Positions 47,055-56,638 of a stretch of 64,000 nucleotides of DNA are shown one piece after another. Made by a program: the position numbers and the translations under genes. The stretch comes from BQJD01 sp964350265. Lineage in GTDB: Bacteria; Pseudomonadota; Gammaproteobacteria; Arenicellales; CAJQKF01. The stretch's first letter is position 1; each line of letters starts with the position of its first letter. The notes under the pieces are model-generated. The model worked only from the letters and a program-made list of their open reading frames with translations, was not told the origin of the DNA and made no database searches. The stretch spans positions 1-64,000 of the forward strand of contig CAYGJZ010000009.1 in NCBI GenBank assembly GCA_964350265.1. The letters run 5' to 3'.

Positions 47055-50000
47055 CTACCGGTTCACGGTCAGCGTCGGGTCGAGGATGCGCGGCGTCAGG
47101 AAGATGAGCAACTCGGTGCGGTTGTCGAAGTTGTTCTTCTTGCGGAACAACGCGCCGAGCAGCGGGATGTCGCCGAGCAACGGTACCTTGGTGGTGGACT
47201 CGGACTTCTGCTGCTCGTAGATGCCGCCGATGACCACGGTCTCGCCGTTGTCGAGCAACACCTTGGTGCGAATCTGCTTGGTGTTGATGGTTGCCTGGTC
47301 TGCGGCAACGAAGGAGTCCTTGGTGACGAAGACGTCGAGCACCATGCGATCGTCAGGGGTGATCTGCGGGGTCACGGTCAGGCCGAGCACCGCCTTCTTG
47401 GTCACCACGCCGCCCTCGCCGAGCACGCTGGTGGTGAAGATGCGCTCCTGGCCCTGCTCGATGTGCGCCTCGCTCTGGTCGGTGGTCAACAACCGCGGGT
47501 TGGCGATGACCTTGCCGGTGCCCTCGGCCTCCAGCGCGGAGATCTCTAGATCGATCAGGTGCGAGAAGCCCGAGCCGGCCTTGGCCAGGGTGAAGGCATA
47601 GGAGGCGGCATTGGCATTGCCGACGCCGTCTGCGGGCAGGTTCACGCTGACGCCGCCACGATCACCGACCGTGCCGCCGGCGCGCACCAGGTCGTTGTCC
47701 TCGATGGTTGCCGAGCCGATGGCGGTACCGATGTTGGAGTCGCTGACGCCGGGGAAGCGGGCGTTCTCGGTCACCCGGGTGAAGCCCAGCCGGGCGCCGA
47801 TGTTGCGGCTGAAGTCGTCGTTGGCCTCGACGATGCGGGTCTCGATGAGCACCTGGCGCACCGGCCGGTCGAGCTGGGCGATCAGCTTGCGCACCTCGCG
47901 GATCTTCTCCCGCGTATCCTGCACCAGCAGCGTGTTGGTGCGCGGATCGACGGTGACGTTGCCGCGCTCGGACAACAGCGTGTTGCTCTCGGTCTGCACC
48001 TCGCTGATGGACACGCTGCCGAAGAAGGACGGCTGGTAGCCGGTGTCCACCGCGCGCACCGATTTCAGGATGTCGGCGATGTCCGAGGCCTTGGCGTAGT
48101 TGATCTGGATCAGCTCGGAGACCAGCGGCTCGAGGTCGGAGACCTGGTTCTGCGCCTCCAGCGCCTGGCGTTCCTTGGCGGCGATTTCCTCCGAGGGCGC
48201 CACCCAGACCACGTTGCCGCGCTGGCGCTTGGCCAGGCCCTTGACCTGCAGGATGGTATCCAGCGCCTGGTCCCAGGGCACGTCCTGCAGACGCAGGGAA
48301 AGGTCGCCGCTGACGCTGTCGCTGGTGACGAAGTTCAACCCGGTGAAGTCGGCAATGACCTGCAGCGCGGCACGCACCGAGATGCGCTGGAAGTTGAAGG
48401 ACAGGCGATCGCCGACGTAGCCGAACTCGTCCGGCTCGCGCTCGTCGTCGCTGGCCAGGATCGGCGAGACCTGCACGGTGAGGGTGTCGCCGACCTGGTA
48501 GGAGGAATAGGAATACTCGCCCACCGGGCTGACCACCATGCGCGCGCCGGCACCGGCGAAGAAGGTGTCGACGGTCTGCACCGGGGTGGCGAAGTCGGTG
48601 ACGTCGAGGCGCTTCTCCAGCGACTGCGGCAGGTTGGTGCCGGGGAAGTCGATGACGATCTCGCCGGCCTCGTCGCGCACGTCGACGCCGATTTCCGGGC
48701 TGGACAGCTTGACCGTGATCTTGCCGCCACCTTCCGGGGTGCGACGGAAGTCGACGTTCTCGACGTTGTAGGCCAGGTCGCGGCTGGTGGCGCTCTCGAA
48801 GGCCGGGCTGGTGCGCGCGGTGGTGGCCAGCTGGCGATCGGTGGGCGAGGCGAGCACCAGGGCGAGACCCTGGGCGGCCGGCCGCTGCTCGAAGTCCACC
48901 GGCGCGACGAGATTGAGAATGACCCGGGTGCGGTCGTCGGTCTGCGCGGTGACGATGCTTTCCACCGCGCCGAAGCCGACCCGCTGAATGGTTTCCGCGA
49001 CGCCGTTGGCGGTGTCGAAGAAGTCGAGCACGATGCGCGGCGGCTGGTTGGTGCGGAACACCCCGGGCTCGGCGCTGGCGTCGACGTCGAAGTTCACCTG
49101 CAGGCGACCACCGGGCAACTCGGCATAGGTGATGCCGGACAGGCGCGGTACCGCGGTGGCGGCAGGGGTCGGATCGGCGGGCGCATCCTGCGCCTGGACC
49201 TCGACCTGTGCCTGGGCCTGTGGCTGGGCCGGGTCGGCGGATTCCACCATCGGCGGCGGCGGGGCGGCGGGCTGCGCGGGGGCGGCCGCCGAGGAGACCT
49301 GTGCCTGGCTGGCGGCCATTTCCTCGATCACCGCCTGCTCGAGCTGTTGCTCGGTCACCGACGGCGGCGGCGGCACCGCGGCCGGCTGGGCCGCGCGCTG
49401 CACGGGCAGCTCCACGGCTGGCTCCGCGCTCGTGCTCGGCGCCGCACCGGCGGCGGGGGCGTTGTCGGCCAGCGCGGCCGGGGCGGGGTCGGCGGCGCCG
49501 TTGGTGGCCGGCAGCACCACGCGGGCACGCTCGCCGTCGGCCGGATCCGCGGTCGCGGTACGGGCGGCCTCGGCCACCTGCTCGGCAACCTGGTTCTCGG
49601 CCTGCTGGTTCTCGGCTTGGGCCGGGTCCGCGACGGGGGCGGCAGGCGTCGGGCTGTCGGCGACCTCGGCGGAGCGGTTGGAGGATTCGATCTCCTGGAG
49701 CACGCTGCGCTCGAGATCGGACATGCCGTTGTAGGCGCCCGGGTCGCGACCCTCGGCAGCCGCTGCCTGGGTGGCCGGGGCGGCCGGGGCCGCCGGGATC
49801 GATGCCTGGCTGACCGCCTCGCCGGCGGCGGCGCCCTCGCGTACGGCGATGCGGTAACCGCCGTCCACCGGGGTAATGTCCAGCGAACCGGCGGATTTCA
49901 GCAGGATGTCGAAATTGGCGCGGTTGGGGGAGTCGGTCTCGTAGGGAAACACGCCGCGCACGATGCCCGACTCGCCGATGTCGCGAATCTCCCGCGACAG

Positions 50001-50249
50001 CCTGGCCTCGGGAAAGGACACGCGCAGTCGGTAGCCGTTGTCGAGCACCTCGGTGGTGTAGTCCAGGCCGTCCGGGGTGTTGATGCCGAAGACCGCCTGC
50101 TCGCCTTCCAGCCAGCGCAGCTCGGCCACTTCCTGGGCCACCGCCGCCAGCGGCGCCAGCGCGAGGACCAGCCATGCACCGAGCATGCCCGGGCGCAATG
50201 CCCGCCCGGCAGGACCGCCGCGGGATCGTGTTCCGTTGAAGAAGTTCAA
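47055..50249 (-). CDS. pilQ: Type IV pilus secretin PilQ with long Ala/Pro-rich linker
   Basis: About 1064 residues, clearly longer than the ~710 of Pseudomonas PilQ. Layout: signal peptide; AMIN-like domain (40-135); an Ala/Pro/Gln-rich disordered segment (about 150-368); two more AMIN-like regions (370-465 and 500-640); an STN/N0 domain (about 655-730, LSFNFQRISVRAALQVIADFTG); N1 and the secretin domain (770-1060), ending PRILDPTLTVNR. It forms the outer-membrane pore of the pilus. The start is uncertain: TTG at 50249, 1 base after the pilP stop, gives a proper charged n-region; ATG at 50186 is the alternative. Confidence 0.92.
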   Translation of the reverse strand: MNFFNGTRSRGGPAGRALRPGMLGAWLVLALAPLAAVAQEVAELRWLEGEQAVFGINTPDGLDYTTEVLDNGYRLRVSFPEARLSREIRDIGESGIVRGVFPYETDSPNRANFDILLKSAGSLDITPVDGGYRIAVREGAAAGEAVSQASIPAAPAAPATQAAAAEGRDPGAYNGMSDLERSVLQEIESSNRSAEVADSPTPAAPVADPAQAENQQAENQVAEQVAEAARTATADPADGERARVVLPATNGAADPAPAALADNAPAAGAAPSTSAEPAVELPVQRAAQPAAVPPPPSVTEQQLEQAVIEEMAASQAQVSSAAAPAQPAAPPPPMVESADPAQPQAQAQVEVQAQDAPADPTPAATAVPRLSGITYAELPGGRLQVNFDVDASAEPGVFRTNQPPRIVLDFFDTANGVAETIQRVGFGAVESIVTAQTDDRTRVILNLVAPVDFEQRPAAQGLALVLASPTDRQLATTARTSPAFESATSRDLAYNVENVDFRRTPEGGGKITVKLSSPEIGVDVRDEAGEIVIDFPGTNLPQSLEKRLDVTDFATPVQTVDTFFAGAGARMVVSPVGEYSYSSYQVGDTLTVQVSPILASDDEREPDEFGYVGDRLSFNFQRISVRAALQVIADFTGLNFVTSDSVSGDLSLRLQDVPWDQALDTILQVKGLAKRQRGNVVWVAPSEEIAAKERQALEAQNQVSDLEPLVSELIQINYAKASDIADILKSVRAVDTGYQPSFFGSVSISEVQTESNTLLSERGNVTVDPRTNTLLVQDTREKIREVRKLIAQLDRPVRQVLIETRIVEANDDFSRNIGARLGFTRVTENARFPGVSDSNIGTAIGSATIEDNDLVRAGGTVGDRGGVSVNLPADGVGNANAASYAFTLAKAGSGFSHLIDLEISALEAEGTGKVIANPRLLTTDQSEAHIEQGQERIFTTSVLGEGGVVTKKAVLGLTVTPQITPDDRMVLDVFVTKDSFVAADQATINTKQIRTKVLLDNGETVVIGGIYEQQKSESTTKVPLLGDIPLLGALFRKKNNFDNRTELLIFLTPRILDPTLTVNR

Positions 50250-50250
50250 A

Positions 50251-50796
50251 TCACTGTACCAGGTTGAGCGTGGCTCGGCGTTCCTCCCACTGACCCGCAG
50301 GGCCCTTGACCACTTCCCGCAAAACGATTTCCTGCTCGGTAATGTCGATGATCTTACCATTTTGCTGTCCCACGTGGTTGCCCCGGGTCACGGTGTGGGT
50401 ACCGCCGTCGGGTGCGCCGATCAGCGCCCATTCCGTGCCCTCCCGGGACATGGTGCCGAACATGCGCAGCGCGTCGAGCGGAAACTGTTCCAGCGGCTCG
50501 CGCCGCCGCTGGGGTTCGAAGACGTCGCCGGCGCCGTCGGACACCACCGGGTCGTTCTTGCGCAGGTTGAGCGACAGGAACGGGTCGACGAAGGCTTCGC
50601 CGGCATAGACGTAGCTTTCATAGGGTTCCAGCTGCGGCAACGGCTCGACCTCCGGGCGGGTGTCCTTGAAGGCGTCACGGGTGAATTGGCGCAGGTCTTC
50701 CAGGTCCGCGCCACGCTCGCAGCCGGCCAGCAGCAGGGCCGCGGCGACGACGACGACGACACCGGCCGGTCGGGAGAATGGGGGTGTTGCAGGCAT
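50251..50796 (-). CDS. pilP: Type IV pilus assembly lipoprotein PilP
   Basis: 181 residues. Signal peptide with lipobox LLAGC (Cys26). The C-terminal HR domain (about 105-178) has MFGTMSREGTEWALIGAPDGGTHTVTRGNHVGQQNGKIIDI. PilP links the inner-membrane PilNO dimer to the PilQ secretin. Four bp after pilO; single-base gap to the TTG of pilQ. Confidence 0.93.
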   Translation of the reverse strand: MPATPPFSRPAGVVVVVAAALLLAGCERGADLEDLRQFTRDAFKDTRPEVEPLPQLEPYESYVYAGEAFVDPFLSLNLRKNDPVVSDGAGDVFEPQRRREPLEQFPLDALRMFGTMSREGTEWALIGAPDGGTHTVTRGNHVGQQNGKIIDITEQEIVLREVVKGPAGQWEERRATLNLVQ

Positions 50797-50800
50797 CGGG

Positions 50801-51433
50801 TTACTGGCGCACGGTGCGCACCGGCTTGCCGTTGCGCGATGCCGCCGCATCGGGTTCATCGAGGTAGCGGTAGGTCTTGACCACCGCGCTGACGGAGAGC
50901 TGGCCATTGGGCTGACCCGACATGGACAGGTTGCCAAGGGTGACGATGCGCGGCAGGGCCGCGAGATCGCTGACGAACTGGCTGAACTGGTGATAGGTGC
51001 CGCGCACGCTCAGGTCGATGGGCAAGGTGGCGTAGAAATCGCCCACCTGCTCGCGCTGCGGCTTGAACAGCGAGAACTCCAGCCCGCGGGCAAGACCTGC
51101 CTGGGTGATGTCGATCAACAGCTGCGGCACCTCGGTGCGGTCGGGCAGCTGGTCCACCAGCACGCCGAAGGACTCTTCCATGATGGTCAGCTGCTCGCGG
51201 TAGACGGGCAGGTTGATGGCCTTGCCCTTGCGGTCGAGGAAGGTGGCGCGCAGGTTGGTCTCCTCGCGCTCGAGTCGCTCCAGCTCGTCGATCTGGGTAC
51301 TGACCAGGAACTTGTAGCCGGCCCACAGGATGCCGCCGAACACCAGCATCACGACGAAGGCCTTGAACCACTGCGGCCAGGTCGACAGGTCGGCGACGTC
51401 CATCTCCTGCAGGTCGGAAAGATTGATGGCCAT
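50801..51433 (-). CDS. pilO: Type IV pilus inner-membrane protein PilO
   Basis: 210 residues. Short N-terminal cytoplasmic part, one transmembrane helix (about 23-43, FKAFVVMLVFGGILWAGYKFLV), a coiled-coil (LERLEREETNLRATFLDRKG) and a periplasmic ferredoxin-like domain (VRGTYHQFSQFVSDLAALPRIV). It pairs with PilN to form the alignment complex. Confidence 0.94.
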   Translation of the reverse strand: MAINLSDLQEMDVADLSTWPQWFKAFVVMLVFGGILWAGYKFLVSTQIDELERLEREETNLRATFLDRKGKAINLPVYREQLTIMEESFGVLVDQLPDRTEVPQLLIDITQAGLARGLEFSLFKPQREQVGDFYATLPIDLSVRGTYHQFSQFVSDLAALPRIVTLGNLSMSGQPNGQLSVSAVVKTYRYLDEPDAAASRNGKPVRTVRQ

Positions 51434-51439
51434 CGCTGC

Positions 51440-52009
51440 CTACCCCGCGCGGTTTTCGTCGGTTTTCACTGGACCGGCCCGGCGGATGTCCAGGGTGAAG
51501 GCACTGACCCGGCCGCTGCTGTCGCCGATCACGTTGATCACGTTGAGCTTCGGGTCGTGGAACCAGGCCGAGTCCTCCAGCGCGCGCATGAACGCCGAGA
51601 CCCGGGCATTGGACTGCGCCCGCCCCTCCAGCACCACCGCCTCGTCGCGCTTGGTCAGCCGGGTCAGGAACACGCCCTCGGGCAGGATCCGCACCAGGTC
51701 GTCGACGATGCGCACCAGCTCGGTACGGTTCTGCTGCAACCCCTGGATGACCTGCATGCGCGCGATCAGGCGGTCGCGTCTCTCGCGCAGGTCGTTGATT
51801 TCCTTGATCTCGTCTTCCAGCGCGCCGATCTCCGTGCGCAGGAAGGCATTGCGCGCATTCTGCTGGTCCTTGCGCAGCTCCATGTACTGGTAGACACCGA
51901 GCACGATCAGCGCCGCCACCAGCCACAGGCCCACGGTGAAGGTGGCCAGCTGGCGCGATCGCCGCTCGCGCTGCTCGTCGCGCCAGGGCAGCAGGTTGAT
52001 GCCGTTCAT
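51440..52009 (-). CDS. pilN: Type IV pilus inner-membrane protein PilN
   Basis: 189 residues. The cytoplasmic N-terminus GINLLPWRDEQRERRSRQ is the conserved PilM-binding peptide. One transmembrane helix (about 23-43) is followed by a periplasmic coiled-coil (QNARNAFLRTEIGALEDEIKEINDLRERRDRL) and a ferredoxin-like domain. It overlaps pilM by 4 bp. Confidence 0.95.
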   Translation of the reverse strand: MNGINLLPWRDEQRERRSRQLATFTVGLWLVAALIVLGVYQYMELRKDQQNARNAFLRTEIGALEDEIKEINDLRERRDRLIARMQVIQGLQQNRTELVRIVDDLVRILPEGVFLTRLTKRDEAVVLEGRAQSNARVSAFMRALEDSAWFHDPKLNVINVIGDSSGRVSAFTLDIRRAGPVKTDENRAG

Positions 52010-53064
52010 CGCGCCGCCCCGCGCATGGCCAGGCCGCAGGCGGTGAACAGCACCGGGGCATAGCGCTTCAGACGGTCACCGGAAACGCCCGAACCGAGCC
52101 GGGTGTTGGCGAAGGGATAGGCCAGGCGGGCATTCAGCCCGGTCTTCTCGGCGATGCGCTCGACCACCCCGGGCAGGCCGGCGCTGCCGCCGGTGACGAA
52201 GACGTGATCGACCTGGCTGAACTGGGTCGAGGAGATGAACAGCGAGATCGCCCGGTTCGCCTCCAGCGCCATCGACTCGACGAAGGGCTCGAGGATGTCG
52301 GTGCGGTAGTTCTCGGGCAGGTCGCCGCTGCGCTTCTTGTTCTCGGCCTCGGTGAAGGAGATGCCGAAGCGGCGCTGGATGCTCTCGGTGAGCGTCTTGC
52401 CACCGAAGGGATAGTCGCGGTGATAGACCAGTCGACGGCGATGCAGCACGTACAGGTGGCTGGCGGTGGTGCCGTAGTCGACGATGGCCACGACCTTCTC
52501 CACGCCGCCGCCGGACAGCGACGGCGCCACCAGCTCGAAGGCGCGCTGGTTGGCCAGCGAGGTGATCTCCATCACCACCGGCTTCAACCCGCCGGCGGTC
52601 AGCGCGCTGACCCGCTCGTCGACGATGTCCTTGCGGCAGGCGGCCAGCATGACCTCGTCATTGGCCGGATTCTCCACCGACGGCGCCAACAGCTCGAAGT
52701 CGAGGTTGACCTCGGCGATGGAATAGGGAATGTAGTGCTCCGCCTCCACTTCCACCTGCTGTTCCAGGTCGGCGCCGCTCATGCCGCCGGGCACGTTGAT
52801 GACCTTGCTGATGGCCTGCGCCGCCGCCACCGCGGCGACGCCGTGGCTGCGCCTGGAGCCGGACTTCTGCACCGCGTTGCGGATGGCCTTGCCCACGCGC
52901 TCGATATCGGTGATGGAGTTCTCCACCACGATGTTGCGTGGCAGCGGTTCCACGGCAAAGCGCTCGACCCGGTAGCGGCCCCGGTTTTCGCTCATCTCCA
53001 TGACCTTTACCGCGGCCGAGCCGATGTCGACACCGAGTGCAGGAGGCGTTTTCTTGCTGAACAC
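52006..53064 (-). CDS. pilM: Type IV pilus assembly ATP-binding protein PilM
   Basis: 352 residues. An actin-like (FtsA-type) cytoplasmic protein that binds PilN. Motifs are ALGVDIGSAAVKVMEM (phosphate 1), VAIVDYGTTASHLYV (phosphate 2) and VFVTGGSAGLPGVVERIA (adenosine). The start is GTG at 53064; no in-frame ATG exists upstream near it. The divergent PBP1A gene lies 284 bp away, a standard arrangement in pseudomonads. Confidence 0.95.
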   Translation of the reverse strand: MFSKKTPPALGVDIGSAAVKVMEMSENRGRYRVERFAVEPLPRNIVVENSITDIERVGKAIRNAVQKSGSRRSHGVAAVAAAQAISKVINVPGGMSGADLEQQVEVEAEHYIPYSIAEVNLDFELLAPSVENPANDEVMLAACRKDIVDERVSALTAGGLKPVVMEITSLANQRAFELVAPSLSGGGVEKVVAIVDYGTTASHLYVLHRRRLVYHRDYPFGGKTLTESIQRRFGISFTEAENKKRSGDLPENYRTDILEPFVESMALEANRAISLFISSTQFSQVDHVFVTGGSAGLPGVVERIAEKTGLNARLAYPFANTRLGSGVSGDRLKRYAPVLFTACGLAMRGAAR

Positions 53065-53214
53065 GAAATCTTTACTTTTTATACAGTTGGGCCGATCACT
53101 TGAAGAATATACTTTACAATATCGGATAAAACCAGATACTGGCGCGGTGGCCGCGCGGCGCTCGGGCACGCATGCCCACCTGCCCCGCCAGCGACCTTCG
53201 CGTCCCGGCCGTTC

Positions 53215-53223
53215 TGTTATGAT
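53215..53223 (+). promoter_or_regulatory. Extended -10 promoter for PBP1A gene
   Basis: TGT-TATGAT (53215-53223) is an extended -10 element (TGn plus TATGAT). It lies about 126 bp before the chosen start of the PBP1A gene and 90 bp before the alternative start. The intergenic region 53065-53348 also holds AT-rich stretches (53060-53130) that probably contain the pilM promoter. Confidence 0.45.
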
Positions 53224-53348
53224 AGCCAAAACTCTGCGCCGAAACAGGATCCGGCCCGCCATGTATCGGGCCAAATGCCCAGCCCGTCTGAAAACCTTGC
53301 CGCTCGCACGCCATGCCGAGATCTAGACCCACCGGCGCTTCGTCGGCC

Positions 53349-55706
53349 ATGACCTGGTTCAAGCGCATCCTCTTCGCCGGACTTGCCCTCGGCGTGGCCG
53401 GTGCGGTCGCCGCCGGCGTGCTCGTCTACCAGCTCCTGCCCACCCTGCCGTCCACCGAGAGCATCGGCGAGATCCAGCTCAAGGTACCGCTGCGGGTGTT
53501 CACCGTCGACGGCCAGTTGATCGGCGAGTACGGCGACTATCGCCGCACCCCGGTGGACATCGAGGAGGTGCCGCCGCTGATGGTCCGCGCCATCCTCGCC
53601 GCCGAGGACGACCGCTTCTTCGAGCACCACGGCGTGGACATCGCCGGCATTGCCCGCGCCGCGCTGGCCAACCTGCGCAGCGGCGGACACGGCCAGGGTG
53701 CCAGCACCATCACCATGCAGGTGGCGCGCAACTACTTCCTGACCCGGGAGAAGACCTACACCCGCAAGATCAAGGAAATCCTGCTCTCGCTGCGCCTGGA
53801 GCAGGAGCTGTCGAAAGAGGAGATCCTCGAGCTCTACGTCAACAAGATCTTCCTCGGCCACCGCTCCTACGGCTTCCAGGCGGCGGCGCTGTTCTACTAC
53901 GACAAGCCGCTGTCCGACCTCACCGTGGCCGAAATCGCCATGCTCGCCGGGCTGCCCAAGGCGCCGTCGCGCTCCAACCCGCTGAGCAACCCCGAGGCGG
54001 CCAAGGTTCGCCGCAACTACGTGCTGCGGCGCATGCGCGACCTCGAGGACATCGACCAGGCCACCTACGATGCCCACGTCGATGCGCCGCTGACCGCCAG
54101 CCGGCATGTTTCGCCGGTGGACGTCGACGCGCCCTTCGTCGCCGAGATGGCGCGCGACTACATCGTCAACAAGTACGGTGAGCGGGCCTACGAGTCCGGC
54201 TTCCAGATCTACACCACGATATCCGGCAAGGACCAGCAGGCAGCCAACGAGGCCCTGCGCCGCGGCCTGGTGGCCTATGACCAGCGCCACGGCTTCCGCG
54301 GCCCGCTCGGCAACATCGACCCCGCCTCGCTGCCCGACAACCAGGCGCTCAGCGAGGCCCTGAAGGCCTATCCGCGCAGCACCCCGATCGAACCGGCGAT
54401 GGTGATCGCGGCCGACAGCGACCAGTTGCAGGCCTATGCCCCGGATCTTGGCCAGGTCGGCATCGACGCCGACGGCTGGTCCTGGGCCACCGACGACCCC
54501 GCCAAGCTGCTCAAGGTCGGCGACATCGTCTACGTGGCGCCAGGCGACGGCGACGGCCAGTGGCGGCTGTCGCAACTGCCCGAGGTGGCCGGCGCGCTGG
54601 TCTCGCTGAACCCCAACGACGGCGCCATCCTGGCCCTCACCGGTGGCTTCGACTACTACCTTGGCAAGTTCAACCGCGCCACCCAGGCCCGTCGCCAGCC
54701 GGGTTCCAACCTCAAGCCCTTCATCTACTCGGCGGCGCTGAACAACGGCTTCACCGCCGCCACCCTGGTCAGCGGCGCGCCGATCGTGGTGGAAGACCCG
54801 GTGGAGGGCACCTGGCGGCCGGAGAACTACAGCGGCCGTTTCTACGGCCCGACCCGGGTACGCGAAGCACTGACCAGCTCCATGAACCTGGTCTCGGTCC
54901 GCCTGCTGCGCGCGATGGGCCTGCCGGTGGTGCTGGACCACCTGGAAACCTTCGGCTTCCACCGCGAGCACCTGCCCCGGGGACTGTCGCTGGCGCTGGG
55001 CACCGCCACCCTGACGCCGCTGGAGATGGTCAGCGGCTACGCCGTCTTCGCCAACGGCGGCTACCGCGTCGAGCCCTACTTCATCGCCCGCGTGGAGGAC
55101 CAGGACGGACAGATCGTGGAGTACTCCAACCGCGTGCGCCTGTGCCCCGACTGCGAGGTCTCGGAGGAGGCGCTGGTCAACGACCCCGACGCCATCGACC
55201 CGCGCTATGCCCGCCAGGTGCTGTCGCCGGAGAACACCTTCATCATGACCAGCATCATGCGCGACGTGATCCGCCTGGGCACCGGCAAGCAGGCGCTGGA
55301 ACTTGGCCGCAACGACCTGGCCGGCAAGACCGGCACCACCAACGACTTCCGCGACGCGTGGTTCTCCGGCTTCAACGGCGACGTGGTCACCTCGGTGTGG
55401 GTCGGCTTCGACCAGCCGCGCAGCCTGGGCCGCTCCGAGTCCGGCGCCAAGGCGGCGTTGCCGATCTGGATCGACTACATGCGCGTGGCCCTTGAGGGGC
55501 TGCCGGAAACCGAGCTTGAGGTGCCCGAGAACGTGGTCACCGGCCTGGTCAGCCGACAGACCGGCGAGCCGGTGGCGAACGGCAGCGCCGATGCCTACCA
55601 GGAGTACTTCTTCATGGGCACCGAACCGCAGATCGGCATGAGCGACACCGATCTCGCCCGCGACATGAACCGGCCCGAGCAGCGCAAGGTCGAGGACCTG
55701 TTCTAG
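53349..55706 (+). CDS. mrcA: Penicillin-binding protein 1A (bifunctional)
   Basis: 785 residues. Transmembrane anchor (about 5-27). The glycosyltransferase domain (GT51, about 45-230) has AAEDDRFFEHHGVDIAGIARA with the catalytic Glu, GASTITMQVARNYF and KEEILELYVNKIFLG. An OB-like insert follows, then the transpeptidase domain with SNLK (about 457, in RRQPGSNLKPFIYSAAL), SMN and KTGTT. It makes and cross-links peptidoglycan. It is partnered by LpoA, encoded two genes downstream on the same strand. An ATG at 53313 would add 12 residues; the later ATG fits the family start better. Confidence 0.94.
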   Translation: MTWFKRILFAGLALGVAGAVAAGVLVYQLLPTLPSTESIGEIQLKVPLRVFTVDGQLIGEYGDYRRTPVDIEEVPPLMVRAILAAEDDRFFEHHGVDIAGIARAALANLRSGGHGQGASTITMQVARNYFLTREKTYTRKIKEILLSLRLEQELSKEEILELYVNKIFLGHRSYGFQAAALFYYDKPLSDLTVAEIAMLAGLPKAPSRSNPLSNPEAAKVRRNYVLRRMRDLEDIDQATYDAHVDAPLTASRHVSPVDVDAPFVAEMARDYIVNKYGERAYESGFQIYTTISGKDQQAANEALRRGLVAYDQRHGFRGPLGNIDPASLPDNQALSEALKAYPRSTPIEPAMVIAADSDQLQAYAPDLGQVGIDADGWSWATDDPAKLLKVGDIVYVAPGDGDGQWRLSQLPEVAGALVSLNPNDGAILALTGGFDYYLGKFNRATQARRQPGSNLKPFIYSAALNNGFTAATLVSGAPIVVEDPVEGTWRPENYSGRFYGPTRVREALTSSMNLVSVRLLRAMGLPVVLDHLETFGFHREHLPRGLSLALGTATLTPLEMVSGYAVFANGGYRVEPYFIARVEDQDGQIVEYSNRVRLCPDCEVSEEALVNDPDAIDPRYARQVLSPENTFIMTSIMRDVIRLGTGKQALELGRNDLAGKTGTTNDFRDAWFSGFNGDVVTSVWVGFDQPRSLGRSESGAKAALPIWIDYMRVALEGLPETELEVPENVVTGLVSRQTGEPVANGSADAYQEYFFMGTEPQIGMSDTDLARDMNRPEQRKVEDLF

Positions 55707-55728
55707 GCGCGCCGCCGGACCGGCACGC

Positions 55729-56601
55729 CTAGCGACGCCGCTTGGCGGACGCCGCGCCGGCCAGCCGGTAGAGCGCCTGCGGCCGCGCCCCGGTGACCCC
55801 GGCGATCAATTGCGCCGCCTGCTTCAGCGGCATGTGCTGGTTCAGCGTGCGCACCGCCTCCACCCACTCCGGTCGCGGCGTGTCGGCGGCCTCGGCCTCG
55901 ACCCCCGCCACCACGATCACGAACTCGCCGCGACGGTGGTTGTCGTCCGCGGCCAGCCATTCCGCCAGCATCGCCAGGCCCCCGTCGACGATGCTCTCGA
56001 AGCGCTTGGTCAATTCCCGGCACAGTGCCCCGCGCCGCTCGCCGCCGAAGATGGCCACCAGGTCGTCCATGCACGCCGTCACCCGGTGCGGCGACTCGTA
56101 GAACACCATGGTGCGGACCTCCCCGGCCAGCGCCGACAGCGCCGAGCGCCTGGCCGAGGCTGTGGCCGGCAGGAATCCCTCGAAGGTGAAACGGGCGGTG
56201 GCGATGCCCGCCGCCGACAGCGCGGTAACCAGCGCGCAGGGCCCGGGCAGCGGCGACACCGCCACGCCGGCCTCGCGTGCACACCGAACCAGGGCGAAGC
56301 CCGGGTCGGAGACCAGCGGCGTGCCGGCATCGCTGACCAGCGCCACCGACTCGCCTGCCTGCAACCGCCTGACCAGCGCCGGCGCACGCTGCGCCTCGTT
56401 GTGCTCGTGCACCGAGACCAGCGGCACGGCGATCCCCAGGTGACGCAGCAGCGCCCCGGTATGCCGGGTATCCTCGGCGGCGACCAGGTCCACCGAGCGC
56501 AGGATGGACACCGCCCGCGCGGTGATGTCCCCGAGGTTCCCGATCGGTGTCGCCACCACGTACAAGGTGCCCGGCAAGGCCCGGGTTTCGGTCTGGTTCA
56601 T
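55729..56601 (-). CDS. rsmI: 16S rRNA 2'-O-ribose C1402 methyltransferase RsmI
   Basis: 290 residues. SAM-binding tetrapyrrole-methylase-fold enzyme modifying the decoding centre. Signatures are LYVVATPIGNLGDITARAV, EDTRHTGALLRHLGI, VALVSDAGTPLVSDPGFALVR, SPLPGPCALVTALSAAGI and FYESPHR. It is divergent from lpoA, as in E. coli (yraL-yraM). Converges with the PBP1A gene, 22 bp apart. Confidence 0.96.
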   Translation of the reverse strand: MNQTETRALPGTLYVVATPIGNLGDITARAVSILRSVDLVAAEDTRHTGALLRHLGIAVPLVSVHEHNEAQRAPALVRRLQAGESVALVSDAGTPLVSDPGFALVRCAREAGVAVSPLPGPCALVTALSAAGIATARFTFEGFLPATASARRSALSALAGEVRTMVFYESPHRVTACMDDLVAIFGGERRGALCRELTKRFESIVDGGLAMLAEWLAADDNHRRGEFVIVVAGVEAEAADTPRPEWVEAVRTLNQHMPLKQAAQLIAGVTGARPQALYRLAGAASAKRRR

Positions 56602-56625
56602 GCAGGTTGCGGCATTGTCCTAAGG

Positions 56626-56631
56626 TATACT
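56626..56631 (+). promoter_or_regulatory. Candidate -10 box giving a near-leaderless lpoA mRNA
   Basis: TATACT at 56626-56631 ends 7 bases before the lpoA ATG. If it is the true -10, the transcript would start at or next to the start codon. GTATAC is palindromic and could also serve rsmI on the other strand. No clear -35 or ribosome site is visible. Confidence 0.4.
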
Positions 56632-56638
56632 CGTCGCG

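Noticed and set aside
47559..50267. A 902-codon open frame on the plus strand
   Set aside because: Antisense to pilQ; it has no recognisable motif and its composition mirrors the opposite-strand codons.
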